Assembly (NCBI GenBank): GCA_021234155.1
Contig: JAJEKV010000058.1
Span: forward strand, 819,814-883,813
Direction of reading: 5' to 3'
DNA: 64,000 nucleotides
Source of the DNA: Isoetes taiwanensis
Taxonomy: Eukaryota; Streptophyta; Lycopodiopsida; Isoetales; Isoetaceae
Positions 45,825 to 56,900 of the stretch are shown one piece after another. The first letter of the stretch is position 1. Each line of letters begins with the position of its first letter. The position numbers were made by a program, and so were the translations under genes. The notes below the pieces were generated by a model, which saw nothing but the letters and a program-made list of their open reading frames with translations, was not told where the DNA came from and did no database searches.

Positions 45825-46320
45825 CACAACTTTGCTATTCCGCCAGATGGAATCACCAATTTACGATTCTTCGAGATGGAATCACCGCTCATGTATTCCA
45901 CCAGACGGAATCACAACCGTATTATTTATACCGCGAGACGGAATCACAATCGTGTTATTCTGCCAGATGGAATCACAACCTTGCTATTCCGCCAGATGGA
46001 ATCATGAACGTCTGATTCCGCCAGACGGAATCACCATCGTGTTATTCCGCCAGACGGAATCACAACCTTGCTATTCCACCAGACGGAATCACCTTGATAT
46101 CCCGCCAGGTGGAATCACCATGGTGAAATACCCCCTGGCGGAATCACCTCCGTAAAATTCCGCCCGGTGGAATCACCTCGTGAAATACTGCCGAGTGGAA
46201 TCACCAACAACTTGTAATTCCGCCAGATGGAATCACATACCGTGATATTGTACCATAATATTCTAACCCGTAGAATCACATACCATAATATTCCTTCCCG
46301 TGGAATCACCATGGAATTTC
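45825..46320 (+). repeat. Hairpin minisatellite, unit ATTCCGCCAGACGGAATCAC
   Basis: About fifteen units of roughly 28-36 bp. Each contains a stem ATTCCG-CCAGA-CGGAAT followed by CAC and a variable spacer such as AACCTTGCT or CATCGTGTT. Sequence variants are paired (TTCCGCC with GGCGGAA, ACCCGT with a matching arm), so several stems look compensated. A 107-codon frame through it is a repeat artefact. Confidence 0.9.
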
Positions 46321-46720
46321 AAATCGCTCCAGACCTATCTGTCTACAGGCCAAGCCACAAGGAGGAAAAATTACCATGGTTCAATCCAAAATTTTCATTT
46401 GATTCCATAGAAAATGGTTCGAGATAAATTTCCTTTGATTCCATAGAAACTGGTTCAGGATGGTTTAGCTAAGCATACACAACCCTGTTCCGGCAATAAG
46501 AAATGAAGGATGTTCTCTTTGGGCTGGAGGATTCGAACCTCCAGGCCAGATCGGCCTCACCAGAACCCTGGAACCAGAACCAGTTTTATGCTGCAAAATC
46601 CTGTTTCATCCCCTGTTCCATACTCTTCCCCTGCTGCCTCTCATACTCATAACTTAACCTATTTGCCCAATGCCTGCAGAGCCTTCAGCTTCCAATGCTT
46701 GCACACTCTTCCATTACAAG

Positions 46721-46740
46721 CAACGCTGTAAAACATCAAG
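46721..46740 (+). repeat. 20-bp direct repeat flanking the cupin insert (left)
   Basis: CAACGCTGTAAAACATCAAG is repeated exactly at 47075-47094. The enclosed segment of 334 bp carries the cupin exon. Confidence 0.95.
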
Positions 46741-46858
46741 AAACTTCTTCTTCTTTTTTCTTGTTCTCGTTATTTTCTTGTGCAGAGCATGCAAAGCAAC
46801 AGGGAAAGAAATAATAACTGAAGAATATACAGATTGCTTTTCAACAGAAACGAAAGAC

Positions 46859-47077
46859 CTACCTCACATTGGTGGGCATGCCGGAAGGATGCAACAAGCC
46901 TGCAGTTGCGTGTCCCTGCAAGACATAGCAAATGCTATCAAGATCTCCATACATGGGTGTGAAGATTCCGCCGGACCTCAGATTCAAGAGGGATACGTCC
47001 CCATTAAAATGGCGAAGAGCCGGAGTGTCCTGCGGCCATGTTAGCAGAGACCCCACTTCCGTTTGAACCTCAAACAA
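46859..47077 (-). pseudogene. Captured cupin (vicilin/legumin-like) exon fragment
   Basis: The minus frame reads LTWPQDTPALRHFNGDVSLL, then NLRSGGIFTPMYGDLDSICY and VLQGHATAGLLHPSG. This matches the first cupin strand set of seed-storage-type proteins (sequence up to GGIFTPMYG...ICYVLQG). It ends at a GAG/GTAGGT donor-like site. There is one exon only, no start, no second cupin box and no downstream coding. It lies inside the foldback element, between 20-bp direct repeats, so it appears to be a captured host segment. Confidence 0.75.
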
Positions 47078-47094
47078 CGCTGTAAAACATCAAG
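47075..47094 (+). repeat. 20-bp direct repeat flanking the cupin insert (right)
   Basis: Exact second copy of 46721-46740. Confidence 0.95.
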
Positions 47095-47309
47095 CGGGAT
47101 TCCTCTGTTCGTAAGGAGAAAAGGTTCGGCCACCATCACCATTCCATGGCTATGGCCAAAAAGTAGAAAAGAAATCACAGGGTGTCATCAACCTCTAAGA
47201 ACGGGTGAAAATGGATAAGGATTCATGAATGCGCGGTTTCACCAAAATCACAGGGGGAAATGGATAAGGATTCATGAATGCGCTCGTTGTCTTCAGCAGA
47301 TCTTCGCCG

Positions 47310-47593
47310 GATAAACATCCGGGCTTACAGTGCCAGCTCAACGAAAAAATCTTGAAGCGAAGAAGAGAAGGAAGAACGCCACCTCTTTTTCCGCCATATC
47401 TATCTTTGGCCGGATCTGCACAAGAAAATAACGATGTAAATCTTCTACCGGATAAACACCGAAAGCTTCTTGGCGCCCGGCTCAACAAAAAAAAATCTTG
47501 AAGCAAAAGAGAAGGAAGAACGCCACCTCTTTTCCGCCATATCTATATTGCCAGATCTGCACAAGAAAATAACGAGAACAAGAAAAAAGAAGA
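47310..47593 (+). repeat. Duplicated 0.14-kb block and inverted 35-bp partner
   Basis: The phrases AGAAGGAAGAACGCCACCTC and CTGCACAAGAAAATAACG occur twice, in about 47310-47432 and 47450-47580. The end of the second (CTGCACAAGAAAATAACGAG then AACAAGAAAAAAGA) is the exact inverse of 46750-46786. This inverted pair is nested inside the outer terminal repeats. Confidence 0.85.
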
Positions 47594-48030
47594 TCCTCTC
47601 AAACCCAAGTGGCCATCTATCGTCGGAGCGCCATAGCCGGCAAGAACCTCCAGAAGAAGATAACCTCAAAAATTTGAAGTTTTACTGGAATATTTTGGAT
47701 GGTGATTCCGTCCCATAGAATAAAAGGGCGGAAGGTACACCTGACGCTGTCAGGTACGGATAACGGGGCCTCCGGAACGGATCCCGTTCTCGGAGGTTAG
47801 TGATTCCGCGGGAGGGATATATCTTGCGATGGAATCACAATAACCGGGGTAAGACATCTTGCATGTTTTAGTGCCATGTGTTTTTAAGACATCACATCGA
47901 CGCTTAATCGTCATGTGCTGATCTAACCTAGAAGGTACGACGACGGGCGTGGCGATGGACCTGCATTCTATCTTTTATATCCGTGCATCCTACCTTTTCT
48001 ATCAATCTCCTGCGCCCAGACTTGATTCTC

Positions 48031-48415
48031 CTGCCAGAATTGATCCTAACCTCCATTCACGTATACAGGAATGCTCTTCTTGTGTTGATTCTGGGGAGGA
48101 AACAGGGGCCGATGTGCAATTGAGTACATGCGGAGTCAAAATGTACTAACATGTACTCATAATGTACTCATATGTACTCATATGTACTCATATGCACTCA
48201 GAATATACTCACAATATACATAAGGACAACAGAATACACATTACACATGTACATTAAATCCTTTATTATAAAGTTTTAGTGTATGTCGTGCATAAAACCC
48301 TAACCCTAATCTAGCTTCTCCATCGCATCCGAAGGCCAAGATTATGGCCTCCCCAGAATCAACACAAGAAGAGCATTCCTGCAACGTGAATGGAGGTTAG
48401 GATCAATTCTGGCAG
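48031..48415. repeat. Foldback with 68-bp arms
   Basis: 48031-48099 (CTGCCAGAATTGATCCTAAC onward to CTGGGGAGG) is inverted at 48348-48415 with only two or three differences. The 250-bp loop contains an imperfect TGTACTCATA repeat (about 48139-48200) and one CCCTAACCCTAAT. Confidence 0.9.
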
Positions 48416-48617
48416 TAAAAAAATCAAGAATGTGGAGTGAAATCGCCGGAATCGCAGGTAAAACCCAAGAATGTTGCGTAGAATGGAGGAATGTTGAGTA
48501 AAAACAGGGGACAACGGCGACATAACAATCTCTTAGCATTCCTTAAAAGAAATGATGCCACGTGGCACGGCGGATTGGTGACAGCGCTGAATTGATCCTA
48601 ACCTACATTTACGTTGA

Positions 48618-48706
48618 AATGCTCTTCTTGTGTTGATTTTCGGGGAGTCAATGCGAATCGGCGGAGGCCCCTCATTGACTCCCGTAATCAACACAAGAAG
48701 AGCATT
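48618..48706. repeat. Hairpin with 35-bp arms sharing the AATGCTCTTCTTGTGTTGAT stem
   Basis: 48618-48653 pairs with 48673-48706 around an 19-bp loop. The arm AATGCTCTTCTTGTGTTGAT is also the inner arm of the 48031-48415 foldback. The same stem word is thus present four times in 0.6 kb in alternating orientation. Confidence 0.9.
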
Positions 48707-48833
48707 CCCAGATAATCGAATCGGGAGGTGACTACTCCTTAGTGCAAGGAGCATTAATCCCGAGCACAATCTTCCGAAAAGCCGAGATAACATGAGCTCC
48801 ATGGGCTTCGATCATTTTGATCCTTCTCAGATA

Positions 48834-48937
48834 GAAAGCCCCTCCAAAGCTTGATTCCCGGAGGGGAAAGGAGGCCGACGCCCGGGAGCCGCCGGAGGCC
48901 CGCTTGACTCTCCGTAATCAAGCCCCGAGGGGCTTTC
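48834..48937. repeat. GC-rich hairpin, about 29-bp arms
   Basis: GAAAGCCCCTCCAAAGCTTG then ATTCCCGGAG (48834-48863) pairs imperfectly with 48910-48937 (CTCCGTAATCAAGCCCCGAG then GGGCTTTC). The end of each arm matches the 48618-48706 hairpin in layout (a GTAATCAA word beside a CTCC/GGAG pair). Confidence 0.85.
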
Positions 48938-48947
48938 ACCTAATCGT

Positions 48948-49165
48948 GAGGGACGGCCGGGCCCAATCCAAACAAGTGCCACGCGGTCCGCTTGTGCAAA
49001 TATCGTAAAAAAGTAAAAATAGTCAGAATGGGGCGTAAAAAGTCAGAACGCAAGGTAAGAAGCAGCAGAATGCAGAGTAAGATGTTGCACGATCTTTCAG
49101 GCCTAGAAAAGGTGACACGTGTCACCTATACATTGGATGAGACAACCGGATTGGGCCCGGTAGTC
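48948..49165. repeat. Outer inverted pair GGGCCCAATCC with palindromic loop
   Basis: CCGGGCCCAATCC near 48957 faces GGATTGGGCCCGG near 49150. Between them is the perfect palindrome GGTGACACGTGTCACC at about 49109-49124. There is no coding content. Confidence 0.7.
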
Positions 49166-49820
49166 GCCCTTACGCTCCCATTTTGATTTAACAAAGCCGT
49201 TATGATCCTTCGGACCATTTACAAAAGCTAGTAGGATAGTAGGACTCTTGTTGCATAACATAGCAAAGAAAGAGTAAAGAAATAGAGTCACATCGAGAAT
49301 AGGGGATTAGTGATGCCCCTTGCTGAAATAGTGGAGAAAATTTCGCTCTTTATAAAGTTAGCAAAAACCACAATAGTTTTAACAAACGGTTATTATTTTG
49401 TTTTTATCCTTGCTCACCTAAAACTAAATTAAATTGAAGCGGAAGAATAATTGGAAATCTCTTTCATATTGCCTCAAAATTGCCACTTATCATTTCCCTA
49501 CCTACCTACCTATCTTTGAAACCCTAGGCGCCATGTAGTGCAGCTTTTCGCCGGCAACACAGGTTCTAGCATAACTTTTGATCCAGGACTCCGTTTCAGG
49601 TGAGGCTTATTGCGTTGGAAAGCTCTTTCCAGGATCTTTCCGATGGTGTATGGTATGCCCATCTTTGGTTACGTTTTCTGTGTCAAAACAGTCCTGTTCC
49701 AGCCAGCTTTGGTAGGGTTTGCAGTATTGGATATTGTGTTTCAGATCTTTTAGATTGAGGCTTCTGCTTTGATTTAAATTTTGTATATAGCCGCTTTGAT
49801 TTCATTTAGAGAGCTTCACC
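49166..49820. other. No gene recognised
   Basis: AT-rich, then a mixed-composition stretch at 49500-49800 just upstream of the retroelement-like unit. It could be that unit's 5' leader. Confidence 0.35.
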
Positions 49821-51115
49821 ATGACAGAAAGGGCCAGCAATAAGGAGAGATTTGGTGTAAGGATGGCCAGGGAAAAGAAAAGCCTCCCACGCTAGAATCA
49901 TTGTTTGCACAGGAGGTCCCCCGTCCCACAAGTGCTCGGTCTAGCATACAGCTCCATGGTCAGGGGGAAGCTAATTCCAGTGTAATAATGGAGTTGCCAT
50001 CTTCTCTTTTTGGTCCCCAGCGGCCTCTTCATATCGGCACAAGCAGGCCTGGTACATTTACCTTCCAAGATCGGGAGGATCTCCAAAGTGCTCTAGACCT
50101 GCAAGTTCAGTGTTTGCCGCCTACACTTCGTGACCAGGTACGACATTCATTCTGAGGGAGGAATGACGGCCACATCTATGATCGTGTCTATTGAGAGATG
50201 GACACACTTATTACAGTTAATACATGCCTTCGTTCCAGACCCTAAAGCCCAGTATGTGTGCACAAGTGATGCCTCAGTACAGACATTAGATACAGAATTA
50301 CAGCCACAGAAGAAACATTGTGTTGAAGCAGAAGTGCAGACATTGGAAAGGGAACATGTTGAGGTGGGCGCATGGACATCTCCAATCTCCCAAGGGGACC
50401 GTGAGTCGCAGCGGCCGCACTAGCGAGCGGGGGAGCGTGCTACCTCGGTATCTTCGCTTACTAGGAGCCCGAACTTGCGATATTATAGGGGTTCGCAAGA
50501 GGCGTAAGATTATGACCTTTCGATATGGATGCTGCTTTGCATTTTTTCACTGATGTCATGCATGTGAAGGCTGGTGGAGTTGTCTCCGCTACTAGGGTGG
50601 GAGCGGCAAGACCTGATCGTCCCCGCCATCTTTTGGTTCAGTTTCAAGACACTCTTATCTGCTTACATGTTCTTCAGCATGGAAACCATCTCAGAGGGAC
50701 TAGTTTCTCAGTACAGGAGGACCTCTCCCCTCTTCAATTGTGTAACCGTAAGGAGGAGCTCAAGCAAGGTGAGGGCAGCCGCTTTGCAAAAGAAATGGGC
50801 AGCAGGCTGGGGAGGCGCAAAGAATTATTCTAGATCAATGGCCTTCCAATCCTTGGACTGGCTATGTCTAGATAATTTTAGAAGCATAAATTTACCATTA
50901 GCATTAGCATTATCTTATCTTATTCTTGGTAGCCTTTTAATATTTGATTATTGTATTTGGTGATGGGGCCTAGCCCCCGGGTTTTAGATGGGCTGTTGCC
51001 CTTGCATGTGCCGTCCCATAACCCGTTGGGTTCCCGTGGACGTAAAAATTCTTATCTTATCTTATCTTATCTTATCTTATCTTATCTTATCTTATCTTAT
51101 CTTATCTTATCTTAT
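49821..51115 (+). mobile_element. Retroelement-like unit ending in (TTATC)n, with broken ORF1-like frames
   Basis: Successive plus frames, each ending in a stop or frame change, read FAQEVPRPTSARSSIQLHGQ (49904 on), VCTSDASVQTLDTELQPQKK followed by VEAEVQTLEREHVEVGAW (50250-50380), and KVRAAALQKKWAAGWGGAK (50770-50830). They are charged and helical, as in LINE ORF1 proteins, but no zinc knuckle or RT is present. The unit ends GTGGACGTAAAAATTC then about 13 TTATC units (51052-51115), a typical LINE 3' tail. It is read as an internally deleted or non-autonomous LINE. A decayed unrelated gene is the alternative. Confidence 0.4.
51052..51115 (+). repeat. (TTATC)n microsatellite
   Basis: Pure TTATC run, preceded by GTAAAAATTC exactly as at 29954-30034. 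Confidence 0.95.
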
Positions 51116-53050
51116 ACATGGAAAAATCCATTAGTTAAACAAAGTTTGCTTTCTAGCCCTCTTTACTTTCAAAGATACCGTTTCCTTCTACACTATTACA
51201 ATTTATGACATGTTCTCTTCTCTTAACATCTTTTTTCTTTTATTGTCTCTGGTTTCTTTTGCTTACGATAGATCCCATATTAATGCTTCTATTGTAGCTT
51301 GTGTGGTAACTTGCGTGCTACATTTAGTTCTTCTTCGAAGTTCATGTTGCTTCCATATGTAAATTTTTATTTTGCATGCTTAAGCGCTTCGATCTCATAT
51401 GCTTAGAAACATATTCCATATTGTTCTCAAATGTTGGACATCAAGAGCAGATCCAACCACACAAGTATGGAACTAAAGAAATGTTCGCGGAAGCCTTGGC
51501 CGCCGCGATAAATTTCTTGGAATAAGAATAGATAAACCTAGTAATAACAGATATGTGTCAGTTAAGAACACATGATTTGCACCTATGCTATTGCATTGTG
51601 TGCATTCTGGGGCCTATTAGATAGAGAGTTTTGGTTCATAATGACCATGGTATTCTCACTATCGTGCATCCTCTAATAGTTCAAAATAAACAACGAGGAA
51701 TGAGGAACGAGGAACGTAACCGTTTTGTCTACCATTGATGGAAACGAAACTAGTAATTTTTACAATTCCTAAGGGAAAGTAGTAATGCTTGACAATGCTA
51801 TAAGAAAGGCTTTAATGTATTTGTTAACATAATGATCCCGTTATTGCCAAATGGTTGTTTTAGTAGAAAATTTTGAGAAATTTCCAAGTTTAAATAAAAA
51901 AACTGAACTATCTAATATGTTGTGTGCTAGCTAACATTTCATATATAACTAGCATTTTAATTAAGTGTTAATAAGGTTCCAAAAGGAAAAAAAGGGGTAT
52001 GGGACCATGGGTTCACTTGGATGCACCCGAATAGGCGAGCGAAAACGTAGAGGAAAGACCTCTCTACGCCTGGCCCTGCCCTTGCAGTGTGTTTGCTTTT
52101 GGGTGGCTATGCTTTGTTTTTTGGCTTTTGGGTGCTACAACATTATTTTATTTCACATGCATCATCCATTCCAGCCATTATGCTGCACTCCACACCAGCA
52201 AATCGTCCATTCAATAGAATAGAATTTTAGGCATAGAATCATCAACAGATTTATGACGGACAGAACGGATTGGAGATAGCACAGACAGAATATATTGGAG
52301 ACAACCAATCTAAACAGCAGCAACAGAGAAAACTGTGGAGCAAATAGGGAGTTGTAGATCATGTTCCGAGCTGGAATTCATCTGCTGAGATTCTGGCTGG
52401 CATTGCAGGAGATTGCCATAAACTAAAGGAAATAGCTAAATTACAGACAGAAAATGTACATGTCTTCTATAGATGCTCAAGCACAAAAGCGAAACACAAC
52501 AATGCCATTGTAGAGCTTAATCTGAAGGCATGACACGGAAAAAGCAGCAGCAAGCTCGAAATTAAATTAGGAATGAATTTACCTTCAGAGATAAGCAATG
52601 ATTTTAAATCCCTATATCATACTTGCCTTCGAAGGCAAGCAAAGATTCAAATCCTAAGGTATTTATCACCAAACTCAGACATACAATGTTAGAAATGGAA
52701 CCGGATTCACCTAAAATTGCCAAGTGTCCCTTTAAAGAGGCAAGAATAAAAGAATAAAATCTTCCTGTATTGTTTATATATGTTCAGAAAAAAACCTTCA
52801 CAATGGGCTCTTAAATATGATTATCGATATTGAAACCCTACAAGGAGCGTAAGAGCAAGGTAGCTTTGTTTCTGCCACATCCGCCAATTAGCTACTGCCA
52901 CATGGCAATTTTTCTTTCACTGAATTGCAGTTCAGTTGACACCATTCTGCTTTTTGGTTCTTTATTACTTTATATTCTACTTTACATTCCTTTTCTAATC
53001 ACTAATATATTGACACATCGACAGAATTAAAACTACTTTGCTTCCATGTA
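51116..53050. other. No gene recognised; one small palindrome
   Basis: AT-rich. A perfect palindrome CTTGCCTTCGAAGGCAAG occurs at about 52623-52640. Frames on both strands are short and have no motif. Confidence 0.4.
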
Positions 53051-53053
53051 ACA

Positions 53054-53153
53054 GGAATGTGGGTTTACCCTTCATTCTGGCAGAGTGAACCACGCCTCCG
53101 CGCTTCGCACATCAGCATGGTTTCCCTGTCAGAATGCAGGGTAAACCCACATT
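53054..53153. repeat. Short foldback, arms about 30 bp
   Basis: GGAATGTGGGTTTACCCTTC then ATTCTGGCAG at 53054-53084 is inverted at about 53125-53153 (CTGTCAGAATGCAGGGTAAA then CCCACATTCC). The loop is about 40 bp and GC-rich. It looks like a tiny MITE remnant. Confidence 0.85.
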
Positions 53154-53939
53154 CCCTTATACAAAATATATTTATTTTGTAATTCACACTTTGTGTGAAG
53201 CAGACCTTTGGCCTTCTTTATTATTTGTAAAAGAGGCTTGATTACACACCAAAAAACCGATATTCTCCTGATAGATTTATGAGCAAATGCAGAATACCAT
53301 TTTGGAGGTGGTACTCCTTGGTTAGAGCATCCTTCTAAATCTTTATTTACAACCATTTCGTATTAGATGTGATATCATATCATTATCCTAATATTAATAT
53401 AGTTACTTCGCATGAGGGGGGTTTCTCATGCCCCCTCATGCACAACCCATGTGCATGCATACCCCATCGACTCCCTTGAATCCCCGCCGTCTGGTTAAGA
53501 GCCAATGGTCCAGATGATGACAGGTCATGGGGGATTTATGTATGCATCATATGTTGCAGGTGTATGGGCGCATAAGCCATAGTTGCAAACCGTTGGATGA
53601 AAACATTGAAGTAAATCTTGGCGGTTGGTTACGGCGAGGGGGATATATGGGGTGTTTGAGCGAGGGGGACCCAAAGAGGGTTTTGATATTGGCCGTTGAG
53701 ATTGGATGTCAATTTGGGGCTTTTCATCTCGATCGTTGAAGATGAAGTTCGAGGTTAGGGGACAAGGAACGAGGAGTGAAAGTTTCGTGGTACTTGCTGT
53801 GCATTGTTCCTCCTCAGTATTCTGAGCACTCTGTGTTCCTAGATTGTGATCTCCAGGTTTTAGTTATGGTGGTCGGAGCAGACAGTGTTAAATGTGGTCA
53901 GGTAACGCGTGGGTGGAAGGGAATGAGGTAAAAGCAAGG
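53154..53939. other. No gene recognised
   Basis: Mixed-composition stretch leading into the tandem units. A 70-codon frame (53527-53739) has no known motif. Confidence 0.4.
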
Positions 53940-56900
53940 TTGTGGCTTCTTAAATGGGTGTGTGTTTTAGTGTTCCAGGGTTTTGTTGGGCTCTTTTGTG
54001 ATAACTCTATTGTGGTGATTGAAGGTCTTCGCATTTTGGCGATTGAAGGTTTGTGACTTGAATTGAAGTTTGTTGGAGTTCAGGATGAATTTAGCAGTAG
54101 CATGGCATAGAAATATAGACTAGTGGGGTAGATGACATTGTAGGAAGCTTGAAAGTTAGTTAAATTTGTGAATGCTAAAGAGAAAGAAAGTCGTTGGTAA
54201 GATTGCATTAAAATTGTGGACATGCAAACATGATCAACAAAATTCAATTAAGGAGTATTGAGATGATCTACTTACTAGATTCAAGGATTATATGAGAGTT
54301 TATGCAGATTACAAAGGAGTAATGATCTTCAAGCACATGCTATCTTCTAATTCGAAAGCATAGTGTTTCTGGGAAGAATTAGTGTAGGCGGATGTGTTGG
54401 ATATATGGGTGGCATATACTATGATGCCAAAAAATATGTTGGTGCTTGTTGTATCACATTTTCATAAGAAATCTGGTGTGTTTGTAAGTACTTCCTTACT
54501 TCCTTGAGTCCGATTGAGTAATCGTGAAACTTCCCATATTGGTTCTGATTTCTTTCATATGGTTGTCAAGTTGTTCTGTTTAATATTCTCGTATATTTGG
54601 AAGTAGTGAAAGTTTGAAACTTAATTATAGAATTGATCTAGTTACCAGATTTGAAGGATTATATGAGAGTTTATGCAGATTACAAAGGAGTAATGATCTT
54701 CAAGTTCTCCCCGCTTAATATCTTTGTATATTTGGAAGCGGTGAAAGTTTGAAACTTAGTTATAAAATTGTGAGGGCTTAAATTTAAGGGGATTATTTAT
54801 ATATTGAGCAGTTTGTTTGATGTTGGTGTTGCTTTGTATGTGCCGGGTACGGATTCGAGAATAAGGTTTCGTGGAGTGGTATTGGAAGCGTGACGGCAAA
54901 GGGAAGGTGGCTGTTGTTTACATTGGTTGGTAAGGTCATGGTATTTTGGATTGTCATGAGGAAGGTTGTCCCCGATGAGTTTGCCGGTGTGTTAAACATT
55001 CTAGGATTTGGGTAGCGTGTAGTAGGTTGGATATTTGTAGTAGGTAGTAGGTTGTGGCTTCTTAAATGGGTGTGTGTTTTAGTGTTCCGGGGTTTTGTTG
55101 GGCTCTTTTGTGATAACTCATTTGTGGTGATTGAAGGTCTTAGCATTTTGGCGATTGAAGGTTTGTGACTTGAATTGAAGTTTGTTGGAGTTCAGGATGA
55201 ATTTAGCAGTAGCATGGCATAGAAATATAGACTAGTGGAGTAGATGACATTGTAGGAAGCTTGAAAGTTAGTTAAGTTTGTGAATGCTAAAGAGAAAGAA
55301 AGCTGTTGGTAAGATTGCATTGAAATTGTGGACATGCAGCTGATGATCAACAAAATTCAATTAAGGAGTATTGAGATGATCTACTTACTAGATTCGAAGG
55401 ATTATATGAGAGTTTATGCAGATTACAAAGGAGTAATGATCTTCAAGCACATGCTATCTTCTAATTCGAGTGCATAGTGTTTCCTGGGAAGAATTAGTGT
55501 AGACAGATGTGTTGGATATATGGGTGGCATATACTATGATGCCAAAAAAATATATTGGTGCTGTTGTATCACATTTTCATAAGAAAGGGGAAAAAAAAGA
55601 GGGAATTGTGTAGAAGTGAATCTGGTGTGTTTGTAAGTACTTCCTTACGGAGTCTGATTGAGTAATCGTGAAACTTCCCATATTGGTTACGGATTTCTTT
55701 CATATGGTTGTCAAGTTGTTCTGTTTAATATTCTCGTATATTTGGAAGTAGTGAAAGTTTGAAACTTAATTATAGAATTGATCTAGTTACCAGATTCGAA
55801 GGATTATATGAGAGTTTATGCAGATTACAAAGGAGTAATGATCTTCAAGTTCTCCTGTTTAATATCTTTGTATATTTGGAAGCAGTGAAAGTTTGAAACT
55901 TAGTTATAAAATTGTGAGGGCTTAAATTTAAGGGGATTATTTATATATTGAGCAGTTTGTTTGATGTTGGTGTTGCTTTGTATGTGCAGGGTACGGATTC
56001 GAGAATAAGGTTTCGTGAGTGGTATTGGAAGCGTGACGTGCATGGCTGTTGTTTACATTGGTTGGTAAGGTCATGGTATTTTTGGATTGTCATGAGGAAG
56101 GTTGTCCTGATGAGTTTGCTGGTGTGTTAAACATTCTAGGATTTAGGTAGCATGTAGTAGGTTGGATATTTGTAGTAGGTAGTAGGTTGTGGCTTCTTAA
56201 ATGGGTGTGTGTTTTAGTGTTCCAGGGTTTTGTTGGGCTCTTTTGTGATAACTGGCATAGAAATATAGACTAGTGGGGTAGATGACATTGTAGGAAGCTT
56301 GAAAGTTAGTTAAATTTGTGAATGCTAAAGAGAAAGAAAGTTGTTCGTAAGATTGCATTGAAATTGTGGACATGCAGCTGATGATCAACAAAATTCAATT
56401 AAGGAGTATTGAGATGATCTACTTACTAGATTCGAAGGATTATATGAGAGTTTATGCACATTACAAAGGAGTAATGATCTTCAAGCACATGCTATGTTCT
56501 AATTCGAGTGCATAGTGTTTCCTGGGAAGAATTAGTGTAGGCAGATGTGTTGGATATATGGGTGGCATATACTATTGATGCCAAAAAAATATGTTGGTGC
56601 TGTTGTATCACATTTTCATAAGAAAGGGGAAAAAAAAGAGGGAATTGTGCAGAAGTGAATCTGGTGTGTTTGTAAGTACTTCCTTAAGGAGTCTGATTGA
56701 GTAATCGTGAAACTTCCCATATTGGTTACGGATTTCTCTCATATGGTTGTCAAGTTGTCCTGTTTAATATTTTCGTATATTTGGAAGTAGTGAAAGTTTG
56801 AAACTTAATTATAGAATTGATCTAGTTACCCAGATTCGAAGGATTATATGAGAGTTTATGGAGATTACAAAGGAGTAATGATCTTCAAGTTCTCCTGTTT

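Larger units (their letters stand above)
45686..47850. mobile_element. 2.17-kb foldback transposon with long inverted repeats and captured gene piece
   Basis: 45686-45842 and 47700-47850 are inverted copies. Outermost ACCCCGGTTATTGTGATTCC then ATCGC matches exactly on both ends, followed by CCGCGGAATCAC, CCCGTTATCCGTACCTGACA and ACCTTCCG. The inverted arms are about 150 bp with indels. The interior holds a GGAATCAC hairpin minisatellite (45825-46320), a cupin exon fragment (46859-47077) and a duplicated 0.14-kb block (about 47310-47430 and 47450-47573). No transposase frame was found. Flanking 9-bp sequences do not match, so the superfamily is open; foldback or Mutator-like is favoured. Confidence 0.8.

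Noticed and set aside
45832-46155. 107-codon repetitive frame (PPDGITIVLFRQTES type)
   Set aside because: It follows the hairpin minisatellite and is interrupted by unit-length changes. No start context or conservation.
45825-46320. CRISPR-like array of repeats with short variable spacers
   Set aside because: Repeats are 17-20 bp, diverged, with spacers of irregular length that are themselves similar. There are no cas genes and the context is a plant nuclear foldback element.
48290-48312. Interstitial telomere repeat (CCCTAACCCTAAT)
   Set aside because: Only two units of the heptamer; no array. It is noted as part of the foldback loop only.
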